Notes: generated by a model from the sequence alone, not told the origin. Counted from the stretch's first letter, positions 54,317 through 63,649 are shown. The stretch is DNA of 64,000 nt from Clostridium sp. CCUG 7971 (GCF_017590215.1 NZ_JAFFPK010000054.1:1-64000), one strand, 5' to 3'. Translations and numbers: made by a program.

Positions 54317-54802
54317 TTAACTATAAAATTTAGATCCACCAACTAATTGTCTTTTTCCAACTATTTTAGCTAAATTAGTAAGTGATGCTATTTTTATTTC
54401 CTTAAAACTTATAAGGAATACAAATTTAAAATCAGTAAATGTTTCATCTATATTATATACATCGAAGAAACATCTTACATTATCAAATCTGTACGTATCT
54501 TGTAATTCTTCTTCTATTTCATCTGTAGCATCTTTTAAATATGCTCTTACATCTTCAAACAATACATTAAAGTAAGAATCATCTAATTCTTCTCCAATTT
54601 CTTCTACTAACTCTTCTATATCTTGCATATCAAATACTTCTTCAGATAACTTACAATCAAATACCATTATGTTCTTTTGATTTATACTATTTGATATGTC
54701 TTGTATATCCTCAAAATCTGGACGCAATCCTAAGATATCTTTAACTTCATTACTTTGTACATGAAATTTTCCTTTTTCATTTTTTAATTCTAACTTTATC
54801 AC
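54317..54802 (-). CDS. acidic soluble protein of unknown function
   Basis: 161 residues, rich in Asp and Glu between about 60 and 120 (QDIEELVEEIGEELDDSYF), with two segments predicted as beta strands near the end (CFFDVYNID, FKFVFLISFKEIKIA). No family recognised, no signal or membrane segment. The start is GTG with GGGGGAGG upstream. It follows the nucleotidase gene on the same strand by about 30 bases and is likely cotranscribed with it. Confidence 0.6.
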   Translation of the reverse strand: MIKLELKNEKGKFHVQSNEVKDILGLRPDFEDIQDISNSINQKNIMVFDCKLSEEVFDMQDIEELVEEIGEELDDSYFNVLFEDVRAYLKDATDEIEEELQDTYRFDNVRCFFDVYNIDETFTDFKFVFLISFKEIKIASLTNLAKIVGKRQLVGGSKFYS

Positions 54803-54833
54803 AAGATCGCCTCCCCCATCATGTAATAACTCT

Positions 54834-55394
54834 CTATTTATATGAATCTATAAATTCTTTTATTTCTATCCAGTTATTAACTCTAGTTATATTTTCATGA
54901 ACTACACCTTTATTATAATTTGTATCTATTAATAAAACTTTAATTCCTTCATCTGCAAGTTGTATTGCATTGTAAGGATTATCTTCTATAAATACATTAC
55001 AATTTAATGCTTTTGCTTTTTCTACTTTATAGTCACTTCCTAATAAATGGACTTCTATTCCAGAAAATCCACTATCTTCTAGCCATTTTTTAGTAATTTC
55101 AGTTAAACTTTCACTTCTTGCTGTTACAAAATACACAGTATTTTCAGAACATAGCTCTTCTATTATCTCTTTTGCACCTTCAACTACTGACGCTTCTCCA
55201 TATGAATGCATATATTTTTCATGGAATTCACTTAGCATTCTATCCATTTTTATTTCATATAAAGTTTCCCAATCGCAAGTATTGCATTGTTCTTCTGTTA
55301 TATTTTTATTATATAATTCATTTAAGTATGGTATAAAGTGATATGGACTTGTTATTGTTCCGTCTATATCAACGCATATATTTAGTTTGTTCAT
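54834..55394 (-). CDS. 5'-nucleotidase-like HAD hydrolase (NT5C type)
   Basis: 186 residues. HAD motif I is CVDIDGTI (nucleophile and acid/base Asp), motif II FVTARSE, a lysine in DYKVEKAKAL and acidic motif IV FIEDNPYNA. The short cap and overall length match NT5C/YqfW-like nucleotidases that dephosphorylate deoxyribonucleotides; the substrate is not proven. ATG 55394 follows AGGAGG; the frame from 55415 is less likely. Confidence 0.82.
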   Translation of the reverse strand: MNKLNICVDIDGTITSPYHFIPYLNELYNKNITEEQCNTCDWETLYEIKMDRMLSEFHEKYMHSYGEASVVEGAKEIIEELCSENTVYFVTARSESLTEITKKWLEDSGFSGIEVHLLGSDYKVEKAKALNCNVFIEDNPYNAIQLADEGIKVLLIDTNYNKGVVHENITRVNNWIEIKEFIDSYK

Positions 55395-55494
55395 ATTATC
55401 CTCCCTATTTCCCATCTGATTTATAGTTAAGACATTATAGCATATGTTAAATTATAAATCAAAATATATAATTTAAGTATATGTATATAATACC

Positions 55495-55522
55495 AAAAGC
55501 TTACCTTAAAAGGTAAGCTTTT
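55495..55522 (-). terminator. terminator of the 55534 gene
   Basis: AAAAGCTTACCTT and AAGGTAAGCTTTT arms with only four T, so of moderate strength. Confidence 0.65.
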
Positions 55523-55533
55523 AAATATATTTA

Positions 55534-56385
55534 TTACATTTTATCATTTAAATCACTTAATCTTTCTTTAAAGCTAGTTATATGTTTATCTGATAATTTT
55601 AAGTACTCTGTTATTTTTCCTATATATTTAGGATTTTTAGTCTCTATAAGTTTAGAGGCAGATACCATAGCCTTTTCTCTTAATTCATACGCTTTTCTTA
55701 CATCATCTCTTGCATTATATAGTACTTGTGTATAATTTTTTTCTGAAAGAGATGGTATATTCATATCATTATACATAGATATAACTTCTTTGCACATCTT
55801 TTGAGCATGTTTAATATCTTCTCCTATACTATCTAGATGTTTAAGATTTTCAGATATATTCTTAGTATATGGCATACAGTCTCTCATCGGAACTAAGGCT
55901 ATTGTTTCTATATCATAAATTTCTTTTTTAAATTCTGTTACAATTTCTTTATCTGTTTTTTCTTTAGTAATAGCTACATCTTCTGTTTTATTATCTTTTG
56001 ATAAATCATTACTTTCTTTAAATTTATTATTAGATTTATCATTATTTTTAATAACTTCATTTTCATTACTAGATTTATTATTGTCTGATTCTATATTACT
56101 AGTAACTTTTTCACTTTTTTTATCTTTATCTTGTTTTTCATAATCTTTTTCAAAATTTGAAGCATATTTATCTTTATATCGTTCTTCTAAAGCATAGTTT
56201 TGATAATACATAGCCTCTTTTATTTTATTTAGGCCACTCATATACATATTTGTTATTACTATTGTGCTTACTAACACTATATAAATACTACTGTATATAC
56301 AAGATCTTCTAAAGTTGTTATAATTCCTAAATAGAACTATTAAGGGTATAAGATATAAAAATAAGAATACTAATATCCATCTCAT
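55534..56385 (-). CDS. membrane-anchored protein with charged linker, unknown function
   Basis: About 283 residues. Two N-terminal hydrophobic segments (about 1-18 and 28-49) are followed by a long linker (about 75-165) of Asn, Lys, Glu, Ser and Asp, then a helical domain to the end (DSIGEDIKHAQKMCKEVISMYND). The linker looks like a flexible exposed spacer. No family recognised. ATG 56385 follows AAAGGAGATT; the upstream frame from 56430 is less likely. Neighbours are a phosphoesterase and a nucleotidase. Confidence 0.6.
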   Translation of the reverse strand: MRWILVFLFLYLIPLIVLFRNYNNFRRSCIYSSIYIVLVSTIVITNMYMSGLNKIKEAMYYQNYALEERYKDKYASNFEKDYEKQDKDKKSEKVTSNIESDNNKSSNENEVIKNNDKSNNKFKESNDLSKDNKTEDVAITKEKTDKEIVTEFKKEIYDIETIALVPMRDCMPYTKNISENLKHLDSIGEDIKHAQKMCKEVISMYNDMNIPSLSEKNYTQVLYNARDDVRKAYELREKAMVSASKLIETKNPKYIGKITEYLKLSDKHITSFKERLSDLNDKM

Positions 56386-56481
56386 TAATAACAATCTCCT
56401 TTTCATGTATATGGAATCAAAATGCTCCATTATACCTATTTTTATCCATTTAGTTTATATTATTTACAACTTTTTAGTTTA

Positions 56482-57174
56482 TTAATCCATTATTTTTATT
56501 AAATTAAAGTCTAGAAAATCACAAGAAGCAAGTATATATTCTACTCCATTTCTAATTCCTTTTAATCCCATCTTAAAAGATTCTTTTCCATGTAAGTGTC
56601 CATATATAACTTTTTCAACTTTATACTCTTCAAACAATTTAGTATATAAAGACTCTTCAAGTTTATCATTAGTTGGAGGGTAGTGAGTTATTGCAATTAG
56701 TTTAGAATATCCTTTTTTACGAGCTGATTCTAATGATAATCTTAATCTATTTTCTTCTCTTATATAAATTTTTTCATCATTTTTATCAAACTTTACATCA
56801 TTTGGACAAATCCATCCTCTTCCGCCACATATTGCATAATCTTTGTACTCATAAAAGTTAGTTTGTAAAAATTTCATATCTTCATATAATTTATTTAATC
56901 CTGTAACTGTTGTCCACCAATAATCATGATTTCCTTTTATAAAAATCTTTTTACCTGGTAAGTTATTTATTATATCTAAATCAGCTTTTCCTTCAGCTAA
57001 ATTTATTCCCCATGAAGTATCTCCTAAAACTAAGACTAAATCATCTTCTTTTACATTTGCTTTCCAATTGTCAATAATTTTATTTTCATGATTTCTCCAA
57101 TTGTCACCAAATACATCCATCGGTTTATCTACTGCCGTTGAAAAATGTAAATCTCCTATTGCATATAAACTCAT
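56482..57174 (-). CDS. calcineurin-like metallophosphoesterase
   Basis: 230 residues. The full metal-site set: AIGDLHF (DxH), LVLGDTSWG (GD), FIKGNHDYW (GNHD), ITHYPP (H) and YGHLHG (GHxH). Such proteins cleave phosphomonoesters or diesters; the substrate cannot be told. The start may be ATG 57174 (AAAGGATT, 9 bases) or 57180 (3 bases). Upstream lies relQ, separated by a terminator. Confidence 0.85.
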   Translation of the reverse strand: MSLYAIGDLHFSTAVDKPMDVFGDNWRNHENKIIDNWKANVKEDDLVLVLGDTSWGINLAEGKADLDIINNLPGKKIFIKGNHDYWWTTVTGLNKLYEDMKFLQTNFYEYKDYAICGGRGWICPNDVKFDKNDEKIYIREENRLRLSLESARKKGYSKLIAITHYPPTNDKLEESLYTKLFEEYKVEKVIYGHLHGKESFKMGLKGIRNGVEYILASCDFLDFNLIKIMD

Positions 57175-57215
57175 ATTCATAATCCTTTCTAGTGTCTCTT
57201 TAGTTTATTTTCTTT

Positions 57216-57250
57216 CTAAAAAAGAAAGCTATCCACTTACATGGATAACC
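57216..57250 (-). terminator. terminator of relQ
   Basis: GGTTATCCA and TGGATAGCT arms on the minus strand with one G-U pair, then TTCTTTTTT. Confidence 0.8.
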
Positions 57251-57256
57251 CTCTAG

Positions 57257-58042
57257 TTATTTTTTATATTGTTGTAATAATCCATCTATCTCATGTTTTA
57301 AATTAATTATTTCTGTTATATCTTTTTCATTATCAATTTTATCTAATCTTCTTTGAAATAATATAGCTTTATGAGTTTCTCCTACATTATATAATTCTTG
57401 AACTTTATTTAAAACATCTCTTACTGTTATAGACTTTACTTGATACATAACTTGTGCTTTCATTATGTCTTCTCTTATCTCACTCATCTCTTGATCTAGT
57501 AAGAATGCAGCATCTGCTGCTCTTCTTAGCCTTACTGCTAAGTTTTCCGGTATATAATGTTCATATTTATATTTTAAAGAGTGTTCTATTGTTGCCCAAA
57601 AGTTCATAGCTAATGTTCTTATTTGTATTTCACATAAAATTTCCTTTGATCCAGCAATTGAGTTTATAGGGTATTTTATTATTACATGATAACTTCTATA
57701 TCCACTATCTTTAAAATTTTCGATATAGTCCTTTGCACATACTATAGACATATCACTTCTAGTTTGAATTAACTCTACTATAGTGTATATGTCCTCTACG
57801 AATTGACACATTATCCTAATACCTGCTATATCTTCCATTTCAGCTTCTATGTCTTGTATATTTAAACGCTTAACCTTCGATACTATTGAAGCTATCTTCT
57901 TCGTTCTACCTGTTACAAATTCGATTGGAGAGTATTCTCCTTTTGCTAGAAATTCTTTTCTTATATTCTTAAATTTCACCTTTAATTCTTCAACTGCATG
58001 TTCATAAGGAGCTAATACTTCGTCCCACTTTTCGTATTCCAT
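57257..58042 (-). CDS. relQ: small alarmone synthetase RelQ
   Basis: 261 residues, only the (p)ppGpp synthetase domain without HD hydrolase, TGS or ACT domains. Synthetase motifs: EFVTGRTKKIASIVSKV, DIAGIRIMCQF, SGYRSYHVII and CEIQIRTLAMNFWATIEHSL. RelQ-type proteins make pGpp, ppGpp or pppGpp under stress. A C-terminal helix supports oligomer formation. ATG 58042 is chosen over 58051 because AAAGG directly abuts the first ATG. Own terminator. Confidence 0.92.
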   Translation of the reverse strand: MEYEKWDEVLAPYEHAVEELKVKFKNIRKEFLAKGEYSPIEFVTGRTKKIASIVSKVKRLNIQDIEAEMEDIAGIRIMCQFVEDIYTIVELIQTRSDMSIVCAKDYIENFKDSGYRSYHVIIKYPINSIAGSKEILCEIQIRTLAMNFWATIEHSLKYKYEHYIPENLAVRLRRAADAAFLLDQEMSEIREDIMKAQVMYQVKSITVRDVLNKVQELYNVGETHKAILFQRRLDKIDNEKDITEIINLKHEIDGLLQQYKK

Positions 58043-58082
58043 CTCGCTCATCCTTTATTATATTTTTCCAGTTATACTCATT

Positions 58083-59003
58083 TTAACATAGTTTATTTTT
58101 TTGTGTATAATAAAGCAATTCTCCTTCATTTATAAGATATCCTACTTCTCCTAAGTCAGCTAAATAACTTATTATAGATACTAATGAAGACTTAAAAAAG
58201 TGATATTCTTTATAATTATTACTTAAGATATTATTTTTTATAATATTTTTAAGTAAATTTTCTAATCCTATTGGTTCTTTTAATTGCTCTCTTATTTGAT
58301 TTAAATATTTTTCTATAGCTTCTTTATGCTTATTTATCAAATTATAACTTTCGAATTTAGATATAACTTTTTTTCCATGGCTAACTACTAAGAAATCAAA
58401 ATCTATATTTTTAAGTTTATCTAATGAGTCCATTTGATCTTTTATATCATGCATAAATAAAAAGTCATATTTATTAAGCATTTCTTCGCCTATTAAAAGG
58501 TCTCCTACAAATAATACTTTATCTTTTGTTAAGATACCTATACTACCTGGTGTATGCCCCTTAAAATCTATTATATTAAATTCTATACGATTTAATTCTA
58601 TTATACCTTCATTTATAATTTCATCTATTTGTACTTCATCTAATGATTTATTTCTTAATTTACCATCCATAAATTTATTACTTTTTCCACCTATTATATA
58701 TTTAGAAAATAACTCTGGATTTTCTATATATAATTTTGCATATTTTGATGACATTATTAATAAATCTTTATACTCTTCTCTAAATTGATTACATGCACCA
58801 TAATGGTCGTTGTGTTCATGTGTATTTATTATAAATTTTAGGTTTATATTATTTGATTTTAATATATCAATTACTCTTTTAGGTCTTAATCCACATAGAC
58901 CTGGGTCTATAATAAGCGCGCTATTATCATCATATAAATATATACCTGTATTCGTTCCACCTTTTATATAAAAAGTATTTCCTTTTATATTTAATAAATC
59001 CAT
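58083..59003 (-). CDS. metallo-beta-lactamase fold hydrolase
   Basis: 306 residues. Metal site in order: NTHEHNDHYGA (HxHxDH), a histidine in KGHTPGSIGI, VGDLLIG (Asp) and VVSHGKK (His). A C-terminal helical part (about 215-300) carries the extra SDH-type domain seen in MBL hydrolases of RNase/glyoxalase-II relation. The substrate is unknown. AGGAG precedes the ATG. It starts 13 bases after the end of the YkgJ-like gene on the same strand, so the two form an operon. Confidence 0.82.
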   Translation of the reverse strand: MDLLNIKGNTFYIKGGTNTGIYLYDDNSALIIDPGLCGLRPKRVIDILKSNNINLKFIINTHEHNDHYGACNQFREEYKDLLIMSSKYAKLYIENPELFSKYIIGGKSNKFMDGKLRNKSLDEVQIDEIINEGIIELNRIEFNIIDFKGHTPGSIGILTKDKVLFVGDLLIGEEMLNKYDFLFMHDIKDQMDSLDKLKNIDFDFLVVSHGKKVISKFESYNLINKHKEAIEKYLNQIREQLKEPIGLENLLKNIIKNNILSNNYKEYHFFKSSLVSIISYLADLGEVGYLINEGELLYYTQKNKLC

Positions 59004-59016
59004 TTTAACTCCTACT

Positions 59017-59745
59017 TTATAGTAATATTTTTTTTAGTCTATTTATAGTTCTTATTCTAATATCTTCTTCTTTTGATACTCTTATTTTTATATTATAAGC
59101 TGTATCTTCATGAAGCAAACTTTCAACGAAATATTCAACTATACCTCTATCCTTAAACTCTATATCTATAATACCTTTTGAATATAACTTTGAATCTAGA
59201 GTCATTAATTTATCTGAAAAACTAAGCCTTGTTGACTTATCTAAATAATCATTTTCTGGTTTAAAACTATCACAATAATTTATTTTATAATTTACTACTT
59301 CATCACTAATCTCAAATCCACACTTTGATTTCATTAGATTTTTATAGTCTAAGTTTCTCTTTGTAACATTTAGTAAATTTTTATTATAATCTTCTTTTTT
59401 CCAGTGGCCAAATAATCTACAATTTAAAGGTCTAACTTCATATATTAAACATCTATTGTTTTCATCTTTAAAAGGACAAGAGCTCTTTTTTATATATTCA
59501 AAAAAATAATAATCTAATACCTTACTTAAACATTTCTTTCTTAATTCATTGTTCCCTTTTAAGTATTCAAATATATTTATAAATTCTATTAAGTTTATAC
59601 CGACAGATTCCATACAGCAATTTCCGCATCCACTGCAATCTCCACTTGGTAAAGAATTATATACTTTGTTTAGCTTATTAAATAATTCATTTTCCTTAGA
59701 ATAATCTATACAATTTAATATATCAATCTTTTTTATACTAGTCAT
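59017..59745 (-). CDS. YkgJ-type cysteine cluster protein
   Basis: 242 residues. Conserved cysteines SGCGNCC near residue 40 and CPFKDENNRCLIYEVRPLNC near 105-125 match the YkgJ/CxxCxxCC family, proposed to bind zinc or an Fe-S cluster. The C-terminal 100 residues show no recognisable motif. Function is unknown. Divergent from a small gene on the plus strand and cotranscribed with the MBL-fold gene. Confidence 0.8.
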   Translation of the reverse strand: MTSIKKIDILNCIDYSKENELFNKLNKVYNSLPSGDCSGCGNCCMESVGINLIEFINIFEYLKGNNELRKKCLSKVLDYYFFEYIKKSSCPFKDENNRCLIYEVRPLNCRLFGHWKKEDYNKNLLNVTKRNLDYKNLMKSKCGFEISDEVVNYKINYCDSFKPENDYLDKSTRLSFSDKLMTLDSKLYSKGIIDIEFKDRGIVEYFVESLLHEDTAYNIKIRVSKEEDIRIRTINRLKKILL

Positions 59746-59830
59746 TATTATTACTCCTTGTTATAATTATTAGGTTAATACAAACAATTATTATAACACA
59801 TTTTTTATGATTAATTATAGGAGGCATTTT

Positions 59831-60082
59831 ATGAATAGATATACAAAGATAATAAACATGATGGATAGTTACTTCACTAAGGACTATGAAAAACAAAAAA
59901 AGAATATAACTAAGGTTAGAGAAGTTAGAGAAGAAACTGTTAGAAAGTTCTTCTTACAAGGTGATTGTGAAGTTTTAGTTATACTTGAGGAATCAGGTAA
60001 AGAAATCCTTATAGATGATTTTTCTTCTGATGAGGATATAAAAAAATACCTTGGTCCTAAGTTCATAAACAAAAAAAGATAA
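59831..60082 (+). CDS. small conserved-looking protein, unknown function
   Basis: 83 residues, basic at both ends, with a compact middle (EETVRKFFLQGDCEVLVILEESGKEILIDDF) alternating charged and hydrophobic residues, suggesting a beta-rich fold. No family recognised. A clear AGGAGG lies 9 bases before ATG 59831, and a terminator follows, which supports a real gene. It is divergent from the YkgJ-like gene. Confidence 0.65.
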   Translation: MNRYTKIINMMDSYFTKDYEKQKKNITKVREVREETVRKFFLQGDCEVLVILEESGKEILIDDFSSDEDIKKYLGPKFINKKR

Positions 60083-60133
60083 TTAAAAACTTTACACAAT
60101 AATATCAATAACCTATAAAATAGGTATGTTGCT

Positions 60134-60160
60134 AAAGGGGATGTTATCACATCCTTTTTT
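60134..60160 (+). terminator. terminator of the 59831 gene
   Basis: AAAGGGGATG and CATCCTTT arms with TTATCA loop and T6. Confidence 0.8.
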
Positions 60161-60220
60161 AGTATTTAAATAAAGTTTTAAAGTATCTAAAAATTTTTTA
60201 TAATTATGTATAATTTAATT

Positions 60221-60309
60221 TCATCTGTCCATAATAGTAATATAAAATTAAATATTTAACTCAATCTCCCCCAATTTGAGCTTCCGTTCCCCCAACGGAA
60301 GCTCTTTTT
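60221..60309 (+). ncRNA. candidate small RNA with two C-rich hairpin loops
   Basis: A TATAAT at 60209-60214 (no clear -35) predicts a start near 60221. The end is a perfect 11-bp terminator hairpin (60278-60288 with 60294-60304), loop CCCCC, then T5. Just before it CTCAA (60260-60264) pairs with TTGAG (60276-60280), exposing CTCCCCCAAT. The two hairpins share GAG, so they compete. C-rich loops in short RNAs (RsaE/RoxS, RsaA types) bind Shine-Dalgarno sequences. Alternatively it is a leader/attenuator for the 60391 gene. Confidence 0.6.
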
Positions 60310-60390
60310 ATATTTATATATATAAGATATAATTATATATAAATAGTATAGACAGCTTGCCTAAATCAAAATAAGAAATGAGGTATAATT

Positions 60391-60729
60391 ATGATACAAA
60401 TAGGAAACTTAAACTTAGATACAGATTTTCAATATAGAATAATTAGAGAAGAAGAAAATGATATTGATTTATTTATTGATATAAATTATCGTAGCTTGGA
60501 TATAAATTCTCAAGGTTCTAATTTATTTTTATCTAGAATACAATTCCCTTTTGTTAGATCATTAATACTTAGAATTAACAAAGAAAATAATCTAATGACT
60601 ATTCATTTAATGAGGGATATAGATTTATTCTCTGCATTTGCAAATTTTGAAGTTGATTATAAAGATTCAATAATAAGCATAAAAAATGACCTTGAAAAAG
60701 TAGTTATAAATAAATCATCTATAAAATAA
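60391..60729 (+). CDS. small protein of unknown function
   Basis: 112 residues, acidic, beta-rich looking (alternating ILFIDINYRSLDI and IIKNDLEKV), no signal, membrane segment or recognised motif. A GAGGT stands before the ATG, and a strong GC-rich terminator follows. A TATAAT at 60328-60333 may be its promoter just after the candidate small RNA. No operon partners. Confidence 0.6.
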   Translation: MIQIGNLNLDTDFQYRIIREEENDIDLFIDINYRSLDINSQGSNLFLSRIQFPFVRSLILRINKENNLMTIHLMRDIDLFSAFANFEVDYKDSIISIKNDLEKVVINKSSIK

Positions 60730-60730
60730 T

Positions 60731-60756
60731 AAGGGGGCCTTAATAGGCCCCTTTTA
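60731..60756 (+). terminator. terminator of the 60391 gene
   Basis: GGGGCC-TTAATA-GGCCCC stem followed by TTTT. It closely resembles the hairpin at 60871-60908. Confidence 0.88.
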
Positions 60757-60870
60757 TTTATTATATAAATTATATTAACTTTATAACTTTACGTCAATAT
60801 TAATTTTCTGAATTTTTCAAATTATTAATCTTTACTCTTTATTATTCTTAAATTAAATTATATTTCTTTA

Positions 60871-60908
60871 TCAAAATAAAGGGGTCTTAATAGACTCCTT
60901 TATTTTGA
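60871..60908 (-). terminator. terminator of adhE
   Basis: A 16-bp stem with a central G-U/C-A imperfection, TCAAAATAAAGGGGTC (60871-60886) with GACTCCTTTATTTTGA (60893-60908), loop TTAATA. It stands between the convergent 60391 gene and adhE. Confidence 0.85.
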
Positions 60909-60944
60909 TTTTTATGTTAACTCTTATTTAAAATGCATTTGCTA

Positions 60945-63614
60945 CTAAGCTTTGCATACTTCTTCTTTTTTATTTTTTGATGTATTTGATTTTTTTACTC
61001 CATATATTGTTTCATATATTTCCACTAATTCAGTTACTAATGGTAATCTTGGGTTAGCTGGAGTACATTGATCATCAAATGCATCTAATGCTAATCTTTC
61101 TATTGCAGCGAAATAAGTTTCTTCATCTATACCACACTCTTTTACTGTCATTGGTATATTTACTTCTTTCATTAAGCTTCTTATAGCTTCAACTAGGTTC
61201 TTAACACCTTCTTCTGTAGTATTAGCTTTTAATCCTAAATATTTAGCTATTTCAGCATATTTTTTATCTGCTACGAAAGACTTATATTTAGGGAATGCAG
61301 CAAACTTAGTTGGCATAGTTGCATTATATTCTATTACATGAGGTAATAATATTGCATTAGCTCTACCATGTGGTATATGGAACTCTGATCCCAGTTTATG
61401 AGCTAATGAATGGTTTATTCCTAAGAATGCATTTGCAAATGCCATACCTGCCATGCAAGAAGCATTGTGCATTTTTTCTCTAGCTTCTTTACCTTCTGCA
61501 GTATTAGCTCCTTTATATGATTTTGGTAAATATTCAAATACCATTTCTATAGCTTTTATAGCTAAAGCATCTGTATAATCTGTTGCCATTACAGATACAT
61601 AAGCTTCTATAGCATGAGTTAATACATCTAATCCTGTATCTGCAGTAACTGCTGCTGGTACTGTCATTACGAAGTTTGGATCTATTATAGCTACGTCTGG
61701 AGTTAATTCATAATCAGCTAAAGGATATTTAACATTGTTTACTTTATCAGTTATAACTGCGAAAGATGTAACTTCTGAACCAGTTCCTGAAGTAGTTGGA
61801 ATAGCTACCATTTTAGCTTTTCTTCCTAATTTAGGGAACTTGTATATTCTTTTTCTTATATCCATGAATTTTAATCTTAAATCTTCAAAGTCTGCTTCTG
61901 GATTTTCATAGAATAACCACATACCCTTAGCAGCATCCATTGCAGATCCTCCACCTAATGCTATTATAGTATCCGGCTTAAACTTTCTCATCGCCTCAGC
62001 ACCATTTAATACTGTATCTACAGATGGATCTGGTTCTACATCACAGAATATATCTATCATAACTGGGTTTCTTCTTTTTCTTAGATGGTATTCTAATTTT
62101 TCAACATATCCTAATTGAACCATCATTCTATCAGTTACAATCATAACTCTTTCTGTGTTTGGTAATTTTTCTAAGTATTGTACTGATCCAACTTCATGGT
62201 ATATTCTATCTGGAACTTTGAACCATTGCATATTTACTCTTCTCTTAGTAACTTTCTTAAGGTTTATTAAGTTTACAGCTGATACGTTATCAGTAGTTGA
62301 GTTGTTACCCATAGATCCACATCCTAAAGTTAATGATGGTGTATTCACGTTATATACATCTCCTATTGCACCGTGAGTAGATGGCGCGTTTACTAATAAT
62401 CTTCCTGTTCTTACTCTATTACTAAATTCTAGTATTATATCATCATCATTTGAGTGTATAACTGCTGAGTGACCTAATCCACCAAACTCTGTCATCTCAA
62501 CACATTTTTGTATACCATCTTTAGCATCTTTAGCTTTTATACAAGCAAGTACTGGACTTAACTTTTCTTTAGATAATGGATAATCTACTCCTACTCCACC
62601 TATTTCAGCTACTAATATTTTTACATCCTTTGGTATTTCAAATCCTGCCATTTGTGCTATTGTATATGGACTTTGTCCAACTATATTAGGATTTAATGAA
62701 TTAGTTTCTGGGTTTATAACTGTTTTTTCTAATAATCCTTTTTCTTTTGAATTTACAAAGTAACAGTTATACCCTTTCATTATTTCAACTACATCATTGT
62801 ATATAGGTTCTTCTACTATAACTGCTTGTTCTGAAGCACATATCATTCCGTTGTCAAATGACTTAGATAATATTAAATCATTTACAGCTTGCTTAACATC
62901 AGCAGTTTTTTCTATAAAACAAGGTACGTTACCTGCTCCAACTCCTAGTGCTGGTTTTCCTGAAGAATAAGCAGATTTTACCATTCCAGGTCCTCCAGTT
63001 GCTAATATTAATGATACTCCATTATTTTTCATAAGAGCACTTGAAGCTTCTAATGATGGTACTTCTATCCATTGGATACAGTTTTCTGGAGCACCAGCTT
63101 CTACAGCTGCATCTCTTAATATTTTCGCAGCTTCTGCTGAACATTTTTGAGCTGATGGATGGAAGCTGAATATTATTGGATTTCTTCCTTTTATAGATAT
63201 TAACGATTTAAACATTGTTGTTGAAGTTGGGTTAGTAACAGGAGTAACCCCAGCTACAACACCTATCGGTTCTGCAACCATCATGTATCCTTCTTCATCA
63301 TTTTCTTCGATAACTCCAACTGTTTTTTTGTATTTTATACTATTATAAACATATTCAGTAGCGAATATATTTTTAGTTACTTTATCTTCGAATATTCCTC
63401 TTTTAGTTTCTTCTACTGCCATTTGAGCAAGCTCTATATGTTTATCAAGACCTGCTTTAGCCATAGCCCCTACTATTTTATCTATTGCTTCTTGGTCTAA
63501 CTTTAGCATAGCATCCTTAGCTATATTTGCCTTTGTTACTAAATCATTAATCATGTTTTCTACACTAAATTCTTGCTTTGCTTCTACTTTAGTATTTTTT
63601 ACTTCCTTTGCCAT
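60945..63614 (-). CDS. adhE: bifunctional acetaldehyde-CoA/alcohol dehydrogenase AdhE
   Basis: 889 residues. The N-terminal half (to about 440) is an aldehyde dehydrogenase with the catalytic cysteine in SFDNGMICASEQA; the C-terminal half (about 455-870) is an iron-dependent alcohol dehydrogenase with GGGSAMDAAKGM (NAD), TGLDVLTHAIEAYVS and iron ligands in GINHSLAHKLGSEFHIPHGRAN. Reduces acetyl-CoA through acetaldehyde to ethanol, re-oxidising NADH; AdhE forms spirosomes. ATG 63614 follows GGGAGG; the frame from 63620 is less likely. Rex-like and cre-like sites lie upstream. Confidence 0.96.
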   Translation of the reverse strand: MAKEVKNTKVEAKQEFSVENMINDLVTKANIAKDAMLKLDQEAIDKIVGAMAKAGLDKHIELAQMAVEETKRGIFEDKVTKNIFATEYVYNSIKYKKTVGVIEENDEEGYMMVAEPIGVVAGVTPVTNPTSTTMFKSLISIKGRNPIIFSFHPSAQKCSAEAAKILRDAAVEAGAPENCIQWIEVPSLEASSALMKNNGVSLILATGGPGMVKSAYSSGKPALGVGAGNVPCFIEKTADVKQAVNDLILSKSFDNGMICASEQAVIVEEPIYNDVVEIMKGYNCYFVNSKEKGLLEKTVINPETNSLNPNIVGQSPYTIAQMAGFEIPKDVKILVAEIGGVGVDYPLSKEKLSPVLACIKAKDAKDGIQKCVEMTEFGGLGHSAVIHSNDDDIILEFSNRVRTGRLLVNAPSTHGAIGDVYNVNTPSLTLGCGSMGNNSTTDNVSAVNLINLKKVTKRRVNMQWFKVPDRIYHEVGSVQYLEKLPNTERVMIVTDRMMVQLGYVEKLEYHLRKRRNPVMIDIFCDVEPDPSVDTVLNGAEAMRKFKPDTIIALGGGSAMDAAKGMWLFYENPEADFEDLRLKFMDIRKRIYKFPKLGRKAKMVAIPTTSGTGSEVTSFAVITDKVNNVKYPLADYELTPDVAIIDPNFVMTVPAAVTADTGLDVLTHAIEAYVSVMATDYTDALAIKAIEMVFEYLPKSYKGANTAEGKEAREKMHNASCMAGMAFANAFLGINHSLAHKLGSEFHIPHGRANAILLPHVIEYNATMPTKFAAFPKYKSFVADKKYAEIAKYLGLKANTTEEGVKNLVEAIRSLMKEVNIPMTVKECGIDEETYFAAIERLALDAFDDQCTPANPRLPLVTELVEIYETIYGVKKSNTSKNKKEEVCKA

Positions 63615-63649
63615 AATCAATTCCTCCCAATAATTTTTTATATAAAACT

